Assembly: GCA_002331565.1 (NCBI GenBank)
Contig: DCZC01000021.1
Span: 1 to 5,741, forward strand
Origin: Gemmatimonas sp. UBA2094
GTDB lineage: Bacteria > Gemmatimonadota > Gemmatimonadetes > Gemmatimonadales > Gemmatimonadaceae
Direction of reading: 5' to 3'
Length of the DNA: 5,741 nucleotides
Below the pieces are notes generated by a model. It saw only the letters and a program-made list of their open reading frames with translations, had not been told where the DNA came from and searched no databases. The position numbers and the translations under genes were made by a program. How positions within the stretch are numbered: position 1 is the stretch's first letter; the number at the start of each line of letters is the position of its first letter. Of this stretch, positions 5,711-5,741 are shown one piece after another.

Positions 5711-5741
5711 GGCAGACGGCAGACGGCAGACGGCAGACGGC
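5711..5741. repeat. Heptanucleotide tandem repeat (GGCAGAC)n upstream of the peptidase gene
   Basis: Four exact copies of GGCAGAC (5711-5717, 5718-5724, 5725-5731, 5732-5738) are followed by GGC, where the window stops, so the array is probably longer. On the peptidase-sense strand the unit is GTCTGCC. It begins 27 bases upstream of the peptidase ATG, in its leader or promoter region. Heptamer arrays of this type occur between genes in several bacteria, notably the short tandem repeats of cyanobacteria, and change copy number by slipped-strand replication. No effect on expression can be read from the sequence. Confidence 0.9.

Noticed and set aside
5711..5741. Possible start of a CRISPR array
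   Set aside because: The 7-bp units are directly abutting with no spacers, so it is a simple tandem repeat.

Overview
The window is a GC-rich (roughly two thirds G+C by eye), densely coding bacterial chromosome segment with seven protein genes and no RNA gene, insertion sequence or CRISPR array. The gene set suggests a diderm environmental bacterium, most likely Gemmatimonadota, with Acidobacteriota or a similar group as alternatives. It includes secreted M24 and penicillin-acylase-type hydrolases, a divergent GroES paralogue, a BrxA/BrxB-type bacilliredoxin and a MOT1-type transporter. The taxonomic call is an inference from gene content and composition; no marker gene is present.

Left part (1-2046): a penicillin-acylase-family (peptidase S45) precursor lies on the minus strand and runs off the left edge. 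It is easy to miss because its frame has no stop inside the window. Upstream of it, after two hairpins that include a perfect 15-bp inverted repeat (861-900), is a small secreted protein of unknown function, also on the minus strand. That gene is divergent from a plus-strand two-helix PepSY-type membrane protein. The 127-bp divergent spacer holds a small inverted repeat around an AT-rich core.

Right part (2130-5683): four minus-strand genes follow one another with gaps of 65, 16 and 53 bp and may form one operon. In transcription order they are a secreted M24 metallopeptidase, a GroES-like orphan co-chaperonin, a bacilliredoxin and a MOT1-family sulfate/molybdate transporter. The co-chaperonin and bacilliredoxin are the tightest pair (16 bp) and are the most likely to be co-expressed. 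Both have roles linked to protein quality control or thiol stress. The link to the peptidase and transporter rests on position only. The transporter is convergent with the PepSY gene across an 83-bp spacer.

Upstream of the peptidase, at the right edge, is a heptanucleotide tandem repeat (GGCAGAC, four full copies and continuing out of the window). Only the bacilliredoxin has a clear Shine-Dalgarno sequence; the other starts follow pyrimidine-rich or unremarkable leaders. I see no clear evidence of a new multi-gene system. The least explained items are the heptamer repeat, the orphan GroES/bacilliredoxin pair and the 15-bp inverted repeat.
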